A DNA stretch of 64,000 bases from Roseofilum reptotaenium CS-1145 (GCF_028330985.1 NZ_JAQMUE010000064.1:62001-126000); one strand, 5' to 3'; shown: positions 30,491 to 39,554, numbered from the stretch's first letter. The notes: generated by a model not told the origin, from the sequence alone. Numbers and translations: made by a program.

Positions 30491-30904
30491 TCAATATGGC
30501 ATAGCTAAAAATTCTTCTGGTAATATGGCAAGGATTGATGAAGCGACAAAATCTGGAATATTTCGGGTGACAATAATTTCCACCCCAGCGGCCTTTGCTG
30601 CTTCACTGGTTACAACATCTTCAAAATCAGTCATAGAGCTTTGCAGGGCAGCCCGAATAACCTCATCGGTTACACTAGCAATGTGAAGATGCTGCAATAA
30701 TATCGATAAAAGCTGACGCGCTCTTTCACCCCCTACTTGACGACGCAAAATATAGAAAATATTGGTTATACTATGACCAGAAACATATCCTTACACTTGC
30801 GGTTGTTTTACCTTATTTAAAGCTTGTGCAGAGGCAACAACAAAGGGTTGTCGTTGAGCGAGCATATCCAACAAAACATCACTATCAAATAAAACTTGCT
30901 TCAA
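30491..30904 (-). pseudogene. PIN-domain (VapC-like) toxin interrupted by an in-frame stop
   Basis: Read from the TTG at 30904 the frame gives MKQVLFDSDVLLDML, a PIN N-terminus with the first catalytic Asp, runs to codon 37, meets TAA at 30791-30793, then continues in the same frame with GYVSGHSITNIFYILRRQVGG and a normal PIN C-terminus (DFEDVVTSEAA, then IIVTRNIPDF, ILPEEFLA). The total of 138 codons matches the family. The TTG overlaps the antitoxin stop (TTGA), as in intact toxin-antitoxin operons. One substitution (for example CAA or AAA to TAA) explains the break. The 3' part alone could be translated as an 85-residue fragment from a TTG, but it would lack the first catalytic Asp. Loss of the toxin is the simplest reading. 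Confidence 0.8.
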
Positions 30905-31143
30905 CTGTATTTCTTCTCCAGGTAATCGATATAGGAGTTGGTTATCTCTTGTGTATCCAATTCAATGATACCAATAAGGCTTTGAGTCCAAGGATCGAGA
31001 TCTGCTAAAGAATTGAGGTTTGCGGTTGAAGCAGTAGAGACTTGAGTTTCTTGTTGAATAGAGGTTAACAAGACTTGTACTAAACGCCAACGATCTCCAA
31101 TGGGTAAGTGCAACGCCTGACTTTGTAATTCTTGCCATGTCAT
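30901..31143 (-). CDS. Antitoxin of a PIN-type toxin-antitoxin pair
   Basis: An 80-residue protein: MTWQELQSQALHLPIGDRWR, a linker, then a C-terminal DLDPWTQSLIGIIELDTQEI-NSYIDYLEKKYS tail. Cyanobacterial antitoxins paired with PIN nucleases often have this design: an N-terminal helical DNA-binding or dimer part and a conserved WTQSLIGII toxin-binding tail. The downstream toxin frame overlaps it by 4 nt but carries a nonsense codon, so the antitoxin may now act without an active local partner, perhaps neutralising related toxins. The ATG at 31143 is the only sensible start. Confidence 0.75.
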   Translation of the reverse strand: MTWQELQSQALHLPIGDRWRLVQVLLTSIQQETQVSTASTANLNSLADLDPWTQSLIGIIELDTQEITNSYIDYLEKKYS

Positions 31144-31298
31144 TAGCCTTTTTAACTCCTATCCTAGGTCTAGACCCTATTATCGCATCCGTACCAAATT
31201 AAAGAGCATCTGGATCGATATTCAATTTTAGCATTCAACAGTTTGAATGCTTGTATGATCCCCATCCCATACGAAATTCATAGCTAACTTCTAATGAA

Positions 31299-31751
31299 CT
31301 ACCCGTTAAAGTCATTTGCCATTTTCTGGAGCGCATAGGCTCGAAAGCGGTCTAAGTCCGCTTGAATGGTCGATTCTACCGTGGGGCCGAGCAATTTATC
31401 CATCAGTTTGCCCACAATTCCCGGAATGGCATAGGCGACGGTTAGTTTAACAATACTGGTTTCATGGCGATCGTAAAAGCGAATGGCCCCCCGGTTCGGC
31501 AAGCCATCAACTGATTCCCATTGAATAATTTGATTGGGACTTTGTTTTAAGATGCGTGAGAGCCAACTAAATTCAAAGTTTCCTGAAGCCAATTTCCATC
31601 GAGACAATTGGGGATTTTCTTCTAATACGTGAACCGATTCAATCCATTTCATCCATTGGGGCATTTGTTCGAGATCTGACCATAATTCCCAAACGAAATC
31701 AATCGGCGCTTCGACTTCGACTTGTACGCTATGTTCTAACCAGTTTTTCAT
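31299..31751 (-). CDS. SRPBCC-family (START/polyketide cyclase-like) protein
   Basis: A 150-residue single-domain protein. The opening WLEHSVQVEVEAPIDFVWEL, followed by WSDLEQMPQWMKWI, is the classic SRPBCC beginning (a strand, then helix-grip entry where Asp-Leu and the Trp residues line the cavity), and the C-terminal long helix is present (TIQADLDRFRAYALQKMA). Proteins of this family bind a hydrophobic ligand; the ligand here is unknown. Close cyanobacterial relatives are annotated as cyclase/dehydrase, but nothing in the context links it to the PKS cluster 8 kb away. No signal peptide or membrane segment. Confidence 0.85.
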   Translation of the reverse strand: MKNWLEHSVQVEVEAPIDFVWELWSDLEQMPQWMKWIESVHVLEENPQLSRWKLASGNFEFSWLSRILKQSPNQIIQWESVDGLPNRGAIRFYDRHETSIVKLTVAYAIPGIVGKLMDKLLGPTVESTIQADLDRFRAYALQKMANDFNG

Positions 31752-31902
31752 AAAAGTATTTTTGAATGAGCGATCGTATTTTTGGGAATCTAAGGGTTTT
31801 AAGTTCTTTGTTTTTTGCCTCTTGATAGAGAAATGCTATTAGGGCAAGAGGAAGTGAAAATATAAGATTTCCCTAGTCTATCATATTAGTTTAGAGAACG
31901 TT

Positions 31903-32475
31903 CTACTGACTCACTACACAATCTTGGTTAACTCCTTGATTAACAATCAGACCTTGAACATTGCAGAAGTTAGGAGTGGCAAAATTACAAGTATAACTGG
32001 CTAAACCTTCCCCTTGACGGTTAAACAGACGAGTATTATAGCCATAGTCGCGGGCGATCGCTCCCATTTTGGTCACGAACTCATAGCGGTTCAAATAACA
32101 AGTCTCGCGCCAAGCTTGACGGTTGACCACGACATCGACTCGCCCAGGGGTGTTTTGATCGCCACTGGGATAGGCAAACCAGGTAACCAGCAAATTCTTC
32201 CCATATTGCTTGCTAGCCCACCATAAACTTGGTAGGGTTAAGCGACCCTCTTTAATCGTATTTTCTGTAACAATTGCACCTTCACTGATAGAGACAGGTT
32301 TTCCTTGCTCAATTGCTTCCAATAGCTCAGTGTCCAATGGCAGAATCGAAGGAAAAGGAACATCCGGATTTTGATATTGATGTTGTCCCTGTGCGGGTTG
32401 AGAGTCCCCTGAAACGATCGTCAGAGTAAGGATGTATCCGAGAAGTAGAGATAAGGTGGAACGGAGCTTAACCAT
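31903..32475 (-). CDS. Hypothetical exported protein
   Basis: A 190-residue protein with an N-terminal signal-like segment (basic MVKLR, hydrophobic STLSLLLGYILTLTIV, small residues up to about position 28), so export to periplasm or lumen is likely. The mature part is soluble and contains four cysteines (CYLNRYEF, YTCNF, NFCNV, DCVV), which could form disulfides outside the cytoplasm. I do not recognise a family. Neighbours are monocistronic small genes; no operon is apparent. Confidence 0.7.
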   Translation of the reverse strand: MVKLRSTLSLLLGYILTLTIVSGDSQPAQGQHQYQNPDVPFPSILPLDTELLEAIEQGKPVSISEGAIVTENTIKEGRLTLPSLWWASKQYGKNLLVTWFAYPSGDQNTPGRVDVVVNRQAWRETCYLNRYEFVTKMGAIARDYGYNTRLFNRQGEGLASYTCNFATPNFCNVQGLIVNQGVNQDCVVSQ

Positions 32476-32626
32476 AGCGCAGATAAAGCAACGATGGGGT
32501 TACTCTAAACTATGGTAACGGTATAGTGGTCAATCAACAATTGCTCAGATCGGGGAAGTTCCGGATCGCCAGGAAAAAGGGTGAACTTTTTAACGGAGGG
32601 TGAGAGATGGAGTTCCCGAAAGATTG

Positions 32627-32884
32627 ATGAGTATTTGGCGCTATTTAGAACTACTGGTCATGTGCGATCGCACCGGGAAAATCACCGCTGTGCGATCGCT
32701 CTATCCCCAGGGTCAAATCACTCATTTTCGTCGCCAAAAGGGTCTCCTGTGTAAACCCAAAATGGTCGTCAAAATCTTAAATATATATGGCAAAAGCGGT
32801 TGGGAACTTGTCAGTAACTATTCCCTGAAATTTGCCGAAGGATATTGTTTGGTTTATACTTTGAAAAAAAGAATTGAGAAATAG
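32627..32884 (+). CDS. Small DUF4177-like hypothetical protein
   Basis: An 85-residue protein with WRYLELLVMCDRTGKI at the start, a VKILNIYGKSGWELVSNYSL core and a final strand GYCLVYTLKKR. The pattern of an opening strand, a helix ending in GWELVS and a last strand ending in LKK resembles the DUF4177 fold, of unknown function. The frame is also open from a GTG at 32600, but a GGAGGG lies right against that GTG; the ATG at 32627 overlaps the stop of a six-codon ATG frame (32607-32627, TGATG), a possible translational-coupling arrangement. Start choice is uncertain. Confidence 0.6.
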   Translation: MSIWRYLELLVMCDRTGKITAVRSLYPQGQITHFRRQKGLLCKPKMVVKILNIYGKSGWELVSNYSLKFAEGYCLVYTLKKRIEK

Positions 32885-32951
32885 GCATAGTATCGCATTT
32901 CTCTCTTCTATGAGGTACAGCTTGAAACCTTAGAACCCAAGCCATACAAGC

Positions 32952-32987
32952 TATTCCCTATTCCCTATTCCCTAGCGCGAAGCGCTA
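32952..32987. repeat. Heptamer tandem repeat plus TAGCGC hairpin
   Basis: Three copies of TATTCCC run into the perfect short palindrome TAGCGC-GAA-GCGCTA. The same pairing of a heptamer array and a TAGCGC hairpin occurs, inverted, at 48138-48187. Such short tandemly repeated sequences are typical of filamentous cyanobacteria. Confidence 0.7.
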
Positions 32988-32997
32988 TACTTCCGAC

Positions 32998-33024
32998 GAG
33001 GTAATAGTTACTCTAGCAATCGAG
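32998..33024 (+). repeat. Partial copy of the MITE-like element core
   Basis: GAGGTAATAGTTACTCTAGC and the following bases match the core of the element at 39903-40003 (GAGGCAATAGGTACTCTAGC) with three mismatches. The terminal TATAGCAG arms and the GTTAGGAC arms are not present here. Confidence 0.5.
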
Positions 33025-33196
33025 GAGAACCAGTTTGTTCTGTTTCTCGTTCCGAAGGCAGGTTCATTTAATCTTCACTTTATATGGATTAATTGATTCT
33101 AAACTATTCTCTAAGTTGGGAACTTAAAACGCCACCTAATGGTCTTTAGACTGTAAAGTTAGGATAGATTGATTGTCAATATGAGGTCATGTAAAA

Positions 33197-33583
33197 ATGT
33201 CTAATACGTTGATTAGTGTGTTAGCGCTTACTGGTTTAACCTTAATTCCTCTGGGTGCTTTTGCCCAAACACCAACTCTTTTACCCATCGATCCAGAAGT
33301 TAGAGTCGAAGTTGAAGATATTTTCAGCTTAAGTCGGGCTAAAAATTTGGCTCGTCAAGCAGCAGAACAAGCCAATGGAGGATTGAGCAAATATCGTGCA
33401 GAAAGCTCCATGCATGGAGATGCCACCTCCTCTCCATTTGTGGATAACGAGGATGGTAGTTGGATGTTTAAATTCTATGGGGGAGAACCGGGTTTCTCTG
33501 TTCCCACAGTCGAAAGTGTGGTCACAGTTGCGAAAGATGGTTCTTGGGTGAGAGTAGACTATAACGGGCCGATTCGTGAGTAG
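33197..33583 (+). CDS. Hypothetical small exported protein
   Basis: A 128-residue protein with a clear signal peptide: MSNTLISVLALTGLTLIPLG followed by AFA-Q, a standard signal peptidase I site at about residue 23. The mature domain of about 105 residues has a helix (LARQAAEQANGGLSKYRA) followed by a beta-rich part (WMFKFYGGEPGF, SVVTVAKDGSWVRVDYNGP) that looks like a PepSY-like or cystatin-like helix-plus-sheet unit, but I cannot assign a family. The ATG is preceded by a weak GAGGT. Two hairpins follow the stop. Confidence 0.75.
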   Translation: MSNTLISVLALTGLTLIPLGAFAQTPTLLPIDPEVRVEVEDIFSLSRAKNLARQAAEQANGGLSKYRAESSMHGDATSSPFVDNEDGSWMFKFYGGEPGFSVPTVESVVTVAKDGSWVRVDYNGPIRE

Positions 33584-33612
33584 GGCTTGGCACTGGTAAG
33601 GGGTAATTTGAA

Positions 33613-33635
33613 GTAATCAGTTGGTGACTGATTAC
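33613..33635 (+). terminator. Hairpin after the small exported protein gene
   Basis: Perfect 9-bp inverted repeat GTAATCAGT-TGGTG-ACTGATTAC, 30 nt after the stop codon. No T-run follows, so it may be a transcript-stabilising hairpin rather than an intrinsic terminator. Confidence 0.4.
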
Positions 33636-33649
33636 ATGAAGCGATAAGA

Positions 33650-33677
33650 GTAGGGGCGAACTTTTTTTCGCCCCTAC
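33650..33677. terminator. Strong GC-rich hairpin between convergent genes
   Basis: Perfect 11-bp arms GTAGGGGCGAA and TTCGCCCCTAC around CTTTTT. It lies between the + strand small exported protein gene and the convergent pdhA. The TAGGGGCGAA motif also recurs loosely at 39720-39747, so it may be an interspersed repeat used as a terminator. Confidence 0.5.
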
Positions 33678-33789
33678 TTCATTAATGTTCATTAGATTTC
33701 TTGCATAGGTAGTAAGAAAATAGATAGCAATACAATACTCCTGGATTCTCAGGACTATTGATGATTTCCTAACTTCTGCACGTCATCTA

Positions 33790-34821
33790 TTAATCGTCTA
33801 CAAACACATATTTATAGAGTTCACTTGGATCGGGTTCAGGGCTTTCGAGGGCAAATTTGACGGCATCATCTACCAGGGCTTGAATTTTGCGATCGATGTC
33901 TTTTAACTGTGCCTCAGTTGCTAATTCTTTACTGGTTAAATAGCCAGCAAACCGTTTGATGGGATCTCTGGGGAACCAAAACTCTTTCTCGTCTTTAGAG
34001 CGCAGTTCATCGGGATCGGCTAAGGAATGACCTCGAAAACGATAGGTTAAGGCTTCAATTACGGTTGGTCCTTCTCCAGCTCTGGCGCGGGCGATCGCCT
34101 CTTTAGCCACTTCGCGAACCGCTAAAACATCCATCCCATCAACTTCAACCCCATGCATTCCAAAGGCATGGGCCTTTTTGTAGATTTCTGGTACTGAAGT
34201 GGCTCGATCATGAGCCATACCAATTGCCCACTTATTATTTTCGACCACATACAGAACTGGCAACTTCCACAAAGCCGCCATATTCAAGCATTCAAAAAAC
34301 TGGCCATTATTACAAGCCCCATCCCCAAAAAAGCAAGCCGTCACTTGATCGGCACTTTCATCTCCCATGGTTTCCCGACGATACTTACTCTGAAATGCTG
34401 CACCTGTCGCCACAGGAATGCCTTCCGCCACAAATGCATAACCCCCTAAGAGCTTATGTTCGGCAGAAAACATATGCATCGAGCCACCCCGACCTTTAGA
34501 GCATCCAGTCGCTTTGCCAAACAGTTCGGCCATGACTTCTCGTGCCGGAACTCCAGCACTCAACGCATGGACGTGATCTCGATAGGTACTACAGACAAAA
34601 TCCTCATCTTGGCGCATGGATTTAATTACGCCAGAAGCCACTGCCTCTTGACCATTGTAAAGATGGACAAAACCGAACATTTTGCCCCGGTAATACATTT
34701 CTGCACACTTATCTTCAAATACCCGCCCTAATACCATATCTTCATAGAGTCTGAGTCCTTCCTCTCGACTCATTTTCACGGAAGATGAATCAAATTCTGG
34801 TACGATCCTCTCTTGAGCCAT
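33790..34821 (-). CDS. pdhA: Pyruvate dehydrogenase E1 component, alpha subunit
   Basis: Thiamine-diphosphate-dependent subunit of the pyruvate dehydrogenase complex that decarboxylates pyruvate and hands the acetyl group to lipoyl-E2. The sequence shows the family hallmarks: [34 protein letters not shown], the [15 protein letters not shown] loop, and the ThDP/Mg motif [17 protein letters not shown] ending near ENN. The frame is open to a GTG at 34842, but the ATG at 34821 ([10 protein letters not shown], 343 residues) matches the usual start and has AGGGA 8 nt upstream. The beta-subunit gene is not adjacent, as is usual in cyanobacteria. Confidence 0.96.
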   Translation of the reverse strand: MAQERIVPEFDSSSVKMSREEGLRLYEDMVLGRVFEDKCAEMYYRGKMFGFVHLYNGQEAVASGVIKSMRQDEDFVCSTYRDHVHALSAGVPAREVMAELFGKATGCSKGRGGSMHMFSAEHKLLGGYAFVAEGIPVATGAAFQSKYRRETMGDESADQVTACFFGDGACNNGQFFECLNMAALWKLPVLYVVENNKWAIGMAHDRATSVPEIYKKAHAFGMHGVEVDGMDVLAVREVAKEAIARARAGEGPTVIEALTYRFRGHSLADPDELRSKDEKEFWFPRDPIKRFAGYLTSKELATEAQLKDIDRKIQALVDDAVKFALESPEPDPSELYKYVFVDD

Positions 34822-34885
34822 GAATGCGTCCCTTACTACCACTACAAGCTGATGTTATTGTTGTGCAAAGACTTAGTATACGTCA

Positions 34886-34922
34886 ATGGGGAGATGGGGA
34901 GATGGGGAGATAGGGAGATGGG
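34886..34922. repeat. Octamer tandem repeat upstream of pdhA
   Basis: Three exact copies of ATGGGGAG, a fourth with one change (ATAGGGAG) and a partial fifth. It lies in the region between the divergent pdhA and ftn2 genes. Confidence 0.8.
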
Positions 34923-35049
34923 AACTTGATGAAAAAATCTAAAGGAGGGCAAGACAAGAATCGTTGTCCGAAGTATAATTCTAAGGGTTACAAGGGGGGC
35001 AGGTTTTCCAGACCCTAAACTGTAAGCATCGCTGCTGAGGGAGTAGACT

Positions 35050-37194
35050 GTGCGTATTCCGCTGGATTATTACCGAATTTTAGGTGTCCCACTACAGGCA
35101 ACTGCCGAACAGTTGCAACAGGCCCACCGCGATCGCACGATGCAGTTGCCTCGGCGGGAATATTCGGAAACGGCGATCGGCTCTCGGAAATCCCTGCTCG
35201 ATCGCGCCTACAATGTTTTATCCAATCCAGAAGCAAAAACAGCTTACGACCAAAAAACCTTTCATAAGCTCCCAGGACAAGGACAAGAAGAGACACAGAT
35301 TCAAGAAACCTTGCCCTCACTGGAGGTCGAAGACCCTCAAGTTTTGGGGGCCCTGTTGATTCTCCTAGAATTGGGAGAATATGAACTGGTCTTAAATCTG
35401 GGGACAGAGTATCTCGAACATTTCTCTTCTGAGCCTCCTGAAGGATCGCAGATCAATACTATTCCTCAATTATCCCGCGCTGATGTGGTTTTAACCTTAG
35501 CACTCTCTGGTCTGGAATTGGGGCGAGAACAATGGCAACAGGGAACCTATGAGCAAGCCGCCCTATCCTTAGAAAATGCCGAAAAACTGCTGTTGAAAGA
35601 AGGCGTATTTCCGAGCCTGCGTGGAGAATTGCAAGCTGACTTATATAAACTGCGTCCCTACCGCATTCTAGAATTATTATCCGAAAATTCTGAGGATGGG
35701 ATCGCCCATCGCCACGGGATTCAAATGTTGCGGGATATGCTACAAGAACGGGGCGGACTCGATGGAACAGGTGACGATCAGTCGGGACTCAGTATTGATG
35801 ATTTCCTGCGCTTTATCCAACAATTACGCAGTTATCTAACATCCCTAGAACAGCAAACCCTGTTTGAAACCGAAGCCCAGCGCCCTTCGGCTGTGGCGAC
35901 CTATTTAGCGGTTTATGCCCTATTGGTACGTGGATTTGCCTACAAACAACCTGCCCTGATTAACCGAGCTAAACGAATGCTGATGCGGTTGGGGTCTCGG
36001 CAGGATGTACATTTAGAGCAGGCGGTGTGTTGTTTGCTCTTGGGGCAAACGGAAGAAGCGACCAGAGCGCTTGAATTAAGTCGGGAATACGAACAATTAG
36101 GCTTTATTCGAGAAAATTCTCAGGGCGCTCCCGATTTGTTACCGGGCTTGTGTTTGTATAGTGAGCGTTGGCTACAGGAAGAGGTATTTCCCCATTTTCA
36201 GGATCTGGCCGGTTGTGAGCAGACGTTGAAAGAGTATTTTGCCGATGACCAAGTACAAGCCTATTTAGAAGCTTTGCCTTTAGATCGCACTGAGCAAAAT
36301 CAATGGAGTGTGGTGGAGTCCAAACCAGAAACCCTTTCAAAGCGCGAGAGGCAAGGGAAGGTCAGTCTGAAGAAAACAGAAGAGATGGCTTCTATCTCTT
36401 CGGCTGCGGTGAGAGAACAGGGAGAGCATCAGGGAAGGAGAGTGCCAGCAACCACCGCTATGTTAACGCGCTCCGAGCCGCCTAAAGCAAAAACTGGCCG
36501 TTCTCCAGTTGTCCCTGGCGATCGCCCAGCCAATCAGCGTCCAGTCCCTAGCGGTCAGAGGCGGGGGTCCAGTCGCCGAAGCAATTCTACAACGGGTAAG
36601 TCTTCCATTCATTGGGGACGGTTGGCTCTCCTGGCGGCGAGTGGATTATTGGGATTATGGCTTTTGATTTGGCTGATCGGCCAAGCGATCGGTTTGGTGG
36701 GTTCCCTATTCAATACTACTCCTGGCTTAGAAGGGGAACAGTTACAATTGATGCTCAATCAACCCCCCATAGAGATTCCTGAGCCACCAGCCCAACCGAC
36801 AGCCGATACGGGGCCGTTGACCGAAGAGAGGGCAAAAGTGGTGATTGAAACTTGGTTGAGTACGAAGGCAAATGCCTTTGGTTCTAATCATCAAGTAGAT
36901 GAGTTGTCCTCAATTTTGGTCGATCCAGCTTTATCCACTCAAAGACAACGGGCGACGCAAGATCAGCAAGATAATTTCTATGGTGAGTATGAGCATGAGC
37001 TGATGATTAACGATGTGACAATAAATCTCGATGATGAAGATCGAGCAACGGTCGATGCAACAGTAAATGAGTCAGTAGAGTTTTACCGTAATGGTGAGGT
37101 AGATCGAGGGGCTTCCTATAATGATGAAATTCGAGTTGAGTATGAGTTGATTCGTGAAGATGGCCAATGGCGAATTCAAGATTGGTCGGTGTAG
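35050..37194 (+). CDS. ftn2: Cell division protein Ftn2/ZipN (ARC6 homologue)
   Basis: Inner-membrane anchor of the FtsZ ring in cyanobacteria and the ancestor of plastid ARC6. The 714-residue protein has an N-terminal J-domain-like region (LDYYRILGVPLQATAEQLQQ; the HPD motif of true J domains is absent), a long helical cytoplasmic region, a basic linker (about 470-520), one membrane segment (LALLAASGLLGLWLLIWLIG, about 525-545) and a C-terminal domain of about 115 residues ending in GQWRIQDWSV. This is the IMS/DUF4101 domain, which faces the intermembrane or periplasmic side. Translation starts at GTG, supported by GAGGGAG seven nt upstream. Confidence 0.93.
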   Translation: MRIPLDYYRILGVPLQATAEQLQQAHRDRTMQLPRREYSETAIGSRKSLLDRAYNVLSNPEAKTAYDQKTFHKLPGQGQEETQIQETLPSLEVEDPQVLGALLILLELGEYELVLNLGTEYLEHFSSEPPEGSQINTIPQLSRADVVLTLALSGLELGREQWQQGTYEQAALSLENAEKLLLKEGVFPSLRGELQADLYKLRPYRILELLSENSEDGIAHRHGIQMLRDMLQERGGLDGTGDDQSGLSIDDFLRFIQQLRSYLTSLEQQTLFETEAQRPSAVATYLAVYALLVRGFAYKQPALINRAKRMLMRLGSRQDVHLEQAVCCLLLGQTEEATRALELSREYEQLGFIRENSQGAPDLLPGLCLYSERWLQEEVFPHFQDLAGCEQTLKEYFADDQVQAYLEALPLDRTEQNQWSVVESKPETLSKRERQGKVSLKKTEEMASISSAAVREQGEHQGRRVPATTAMLTRSEPPKAKTGRSPVVPGDRPANQRPVPSGQRRGSSRRSNSTTGKSSIHWGRLALLAASGLLGLWLLIWLIGQAIGLVGSLFNTTPGLEGEQLQLMLNQPPIEIPEPPAQPTADTGPLTEERAKVVIETWLSTKANAFGSNHQVDELSSILVDPALSTQRQRATQDQQDNFYGEYEHELMINDVTINLDDEDRATVDATVNESVEFYRNGEVDRGASYNDEIRVEYELIREDGQWRIQDWSV

Positions 37195-37223
37195 ATAGCC
37201 CGTAAGGTTAGGAAAGTTAATCT

Positions 37224-37517
37224 GTGGTACAAGTCCTTTTAGAATCTCCAAGTTATCCCGATTATCCGATTCATGTCCCTAATGGTCTGGATATCTTCGA
37301 TCCAGCTTTAGTACGAATTGCGCGCGATACCTATGGAGTCTATCGGACGGTGGCTGATGGTGCAGCCGAGAAGCATTCGGCAAGATTTCAACAACCCCTA
37401 GGGGTTGTGGTAAATCAGGTCAGCTATCGGGCAGTTTTGGTATTTCAGGAAGAGTTAGCTTTGTTGCCCACAGAGGTGTTTATTCCGTTTAATCATCTAG
37501 AAACTAAATTGTATTGA
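37224..37517 (+). CDS. Conserved hypothetical protein
   Basis: A 97-residue soluble protein (MVQVLLESPSYPDYPIHVPN, then GLDIFDPALVRIARDTYG, VYRTVADGAAEKH, ending VFIPFNHLETKLY). I do not recognise a named family. It starts with GTG 29 nt after ftn2 and ends 12 nt before the prepilin peptidase gene, so it is probably translated from the same transcript. There are no membrane segments and no known catalytic motifs. Confidence 0.75.
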   Translation: MVQVLLESPSYPDYPIHVPNGLDIFDPALVRIARDTYGVYRTVADGAAEKHSARFQQPLGVVVNQVSYRAVLVFQEELALLPTEVFIPFNHLETKLY

Positions 37518-37529
37518 TGGAGGAGTCGG

Positions 37530-38333
37530 GTGTGGATTGAAATTCCCAGTATGGCGATCGCCGTATTATTAGGATTGGCGATCGGTAGTTTCTTAAATGT
37601 GGCGATCTATCGCATTCCAGCCGGTTTATCGATCCTCTTCCCTCCGTCCCATTGTCCCCTCTGTTCCCATCGCTTGAGTATGGCTGATAATATTCCGGTG
37701 TTTGGTTGGTTGGCGTTGGGGGGAAAATGTCGCTATTGCCACAGTCCCATTTCTTGGCGCTATCCCACCATTGAAGCGATCACAGGTTTATTATTTCTAG
37801 GAGTATATCTCCAGTTTGGCCTCTCTTGGGAAACGGTGGGATATTGCTTCTGTTTGAGTTGGTTGTTGGTGTTAGCCATGATTGACTGGGATACCTTCAC
37901 TTTGCCCAATGTCCTCACTCAGTTTGGACTCGTCATGGGTTTACTCTATCAACTGCTTCGAGGGGCAGGAGAGGCATCTCCATTTCTTGATGGCATATTT
38001 GGAGCAATCCTAGGCTTGTGGTTATTTGAAATTATTATTATTTTAGGGTCTTTTCTGCTCGGTCAAGCTGCTATGGGAGAGGGAGATGCTAAACTCGCGG
38101 CGGCGATCGGGGCTTGGTTGGGGTGGAAACTTCTGTTATTATCAGGATTTCTTGCCTGTTTGATTGGCGCTGGTGTTGGGGTGGGGGCGATCGCCTCTGG
38201 CCAACTCAAACGCCGTCAAAAAATGCCCTTTGGGCCTTTTCTTGCCCTCGGCGGGGCCCTGACAATTTTCTGGGGCGATCGGATGATATCAGCTTATATA
38301 CAGTTCTTTTTCTCGCCTAACCTGATAGGATAA
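37530..38333 (+). CDS. pilD: Prepilin peptidase / N-methyltransferase
   Basis: Membrane aspartic protease that cuts the leader of type IV pilins and pseudopilins and methylates the new N-terminus. The 267-residue protein has the N-terminal GSFLNVAIYRIP motif, the zinc-type pair CPLCSHRL and CRYCHSPISWRYP, and the two catalytic Asp residues in IDWDTFTLPN and GEGDAKLAA, with about eight hydrophobic segments. The start is GTG with a GGAGGAG 5-9 nt upstream (ATGGAGGAGTCGGGTG). The downstream DUF2007 gene begins 4 nt later. Confidence 0.94.
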   Translation: MWIEIPSMAIAVLLGLAIGSFLNVAIYRIPAGLSILFPPSHCPLCSHRLSMADNIPVFGWLALGGKCRYCHSPISWRYPTIEAITGLLFLGVYLQFGLSWETVGYCFCLSWLLVLAMIDWDTFTLPNVLTQFGLVMGLLYQLLRGAGEASPFLDGIFGAILGLWLFEIIIILGSFLLGQAAMGEGDAKLAAAIGAWLGWKLLLLSGFLACLIGAGVGVGAIASGQLKRRQKMPFGPFLALGGALTIFWGDRMISAYIQFFFSPNLIG

Positions 38334-38337
38334 TCGA

Positions 38338-38553
38338 GTGTCTTGGATTACGATTCGCACGACCTCAACTCGCTGGGAGGCAGAACTGATGGAACAGTTA
38401 CTCAGTGCCCAGGAAATTCCCACTCGCCTAGTTGATTGTGGAGTAGTCTCCTATTTCGGGATGGGATCTCCCACTGCCGTACAAGTTGCCCTTGAACATC
38501 GTTGGAGTGCTTTGTTACTTCTAAGCGAAATCGAGGAGATATCGGACGAATAA
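38338..38553 (+). CDS. DUF2007-type small protein
   Basis: A 71-residue protein (TTSTRWEAELMEQLLSAQEI, then PTRLVDCGVVSYFGMGSPTA, VQVALEHRWSALLLLSE). This matches the small DUF2007 'putative signal-transducing' family: a ferredoxin-like fold in which the WEAELMEQLL helix and the G-PxAVQV strand are conserved. Its function is unknown. It starts with GTG 4 nt after pilD and is followed 35 nt later by accD. Confidence 0.8.
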   Translation: MSWITIRTTSTRWEAELMEQLLSAQEIPTRLVDCGVVSYFGMGSPTAVQVALEHRWSALLLLSEIEEISDE

Positions 38554-38588
38554 TGTCCCTTTTACTTTAGATAATCTCTTTATTTTTC

Positions 38589-39554
38589 ATGTCCTTATTT
38601 GATTGGTTTGCCAACAGACAAAAAAATTCTCCCATCAGTCCAGAACGTCAGGAACGGGAAATTGCTGATGGGTTATGGACTAAATGCCCCATGTGTGGAG
38701 TTTTAACCTATACAAAAGATTTACAGGGAAATCAAATGGTGTGTTTAGAATGCGAACACCATTTTCGGGTAGATAGTAATGAACGCATTGTTCAATTGAT
38801 TGATCGTAATACCTGGACTCCTTTGGATGCCCATTTGCAACCCGATGATCCCTTAAAGTTTAAAGACCGTAAGCGGTATAGCGATCGCCTCAAAGAATAT
38901 CAAGCTAAAACCGATCTCAATGATGCTGTACAAAGTGGTTTAGGTCAGTTGGATGGCTTGCAAGTCGCTCTAGCCGTCATGGACTTTGGCTTTATGGGAG
39001 GCAGCATGGGGTCAGTAGTGGGAGAAAAGATTACCCGACTGCTCGAAAAAGCTACTTCAGAGCGAATCCCTGCGATCGTTATTTGTGCCTCTGGAGGCGC
39101 AAGAATGCAAGAAGGAATGCTCAGTTTAATGCAAATGGCCAAAATTTCAGGAGCCTTAGAGCGCCATCAAGAAGCTGGTTTATTATATATTCCCGTCCTC
39201 ACCCATCCCACCACTGGTGGTGTAATTGCCAGTTTTGCTATGCTGGGCGATCTGATTCTGGCTGAACCAAAAGCTACCATTGGTTTTGCTGGACGACGAG
39301 TGATTGAGCAAACCCTACGGGAAAAGCTCCCAGATGATTTCCAAACCTCGGAATATTTGCTGCAACATGGCTTTGTCGATTTAATTGTTCCCCGTACCCA
39401 ACTGAAGAAAACCTTAGCTCAGTTGGTGCGTCTTCATGGAGGAGTAGAACAGGTTCATAAACCGATAGATAAGGTACAACACAATGGAGATTCTCCCAGC
39501 TATCCCCTGCCCGATCCTACCCTCAACACCCATCACTTGGCCGTTGATAATTGA
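38589..39554 (+). CDS. accD: Acetyl-CoA carboxylase carboxyltransferase, beta subunit
   Basis: Beta subunit of the carboxyltransferase that moves CO2 from biotin to acetyl-CoA to make malonyl-CoA. That is the first step of fatty acid synthesis, and malonyl-CoA is also the extender used by all three PKS modules in this window. The 321-residue protein shows the N-terminal zinc ribbon ([12 protein letters not shown] and CLECEHHF), the crotonase-type carboxyltransferase core ([20 protein letters not shown]), the [11 protein letters not shown] oxyanion motif and [16 protein letters not shown]. It is last in a run of + strand genes; accA is not present. Confidence 0.96.
   Translation: MSLFDWFANRQKNSPISPERQEREIADGLWTKCPMCGVLTYTKDLQGNQMVCLECEHHFRVDSNERIVQLIDRNTWTPLDAHLQPDDPLKFKDRKRYSDRLKEYQAKTDLNDAVQSGLGQLDGLQVALAVMDFGFMGGSMGSVVGEKITRLLEKATSERIPAIVICASGGARMQEGMLSLMQMAKISGALERHQEAGLLYIPVLTHPTTGGVIASFAMLGDLILAEPKATIGFAGRRVIEQTLREKLPDDFQTSEYLLQHGFVDLIVPRTQLKKTLAQLVRLHGGVEQVHKPIDKVQHNGDSPSYPLPDPTLNTHHLAVDN

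Larger units (their letters stand above)
32885..33196. other. Intergenic region with short repeats
   Basis: This 312-nt gap holds three copies of TATTCCC (32952-32972), the palindrome TAGCGCGAAGCGCTA (32973-32987) and a segment at 32998-33024 that matches the core of the MITE-like elements elsewhere in the window. No gene is apparent; the promoter of the following gene should lie in the last 100 nt. Confidence 0.6.
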
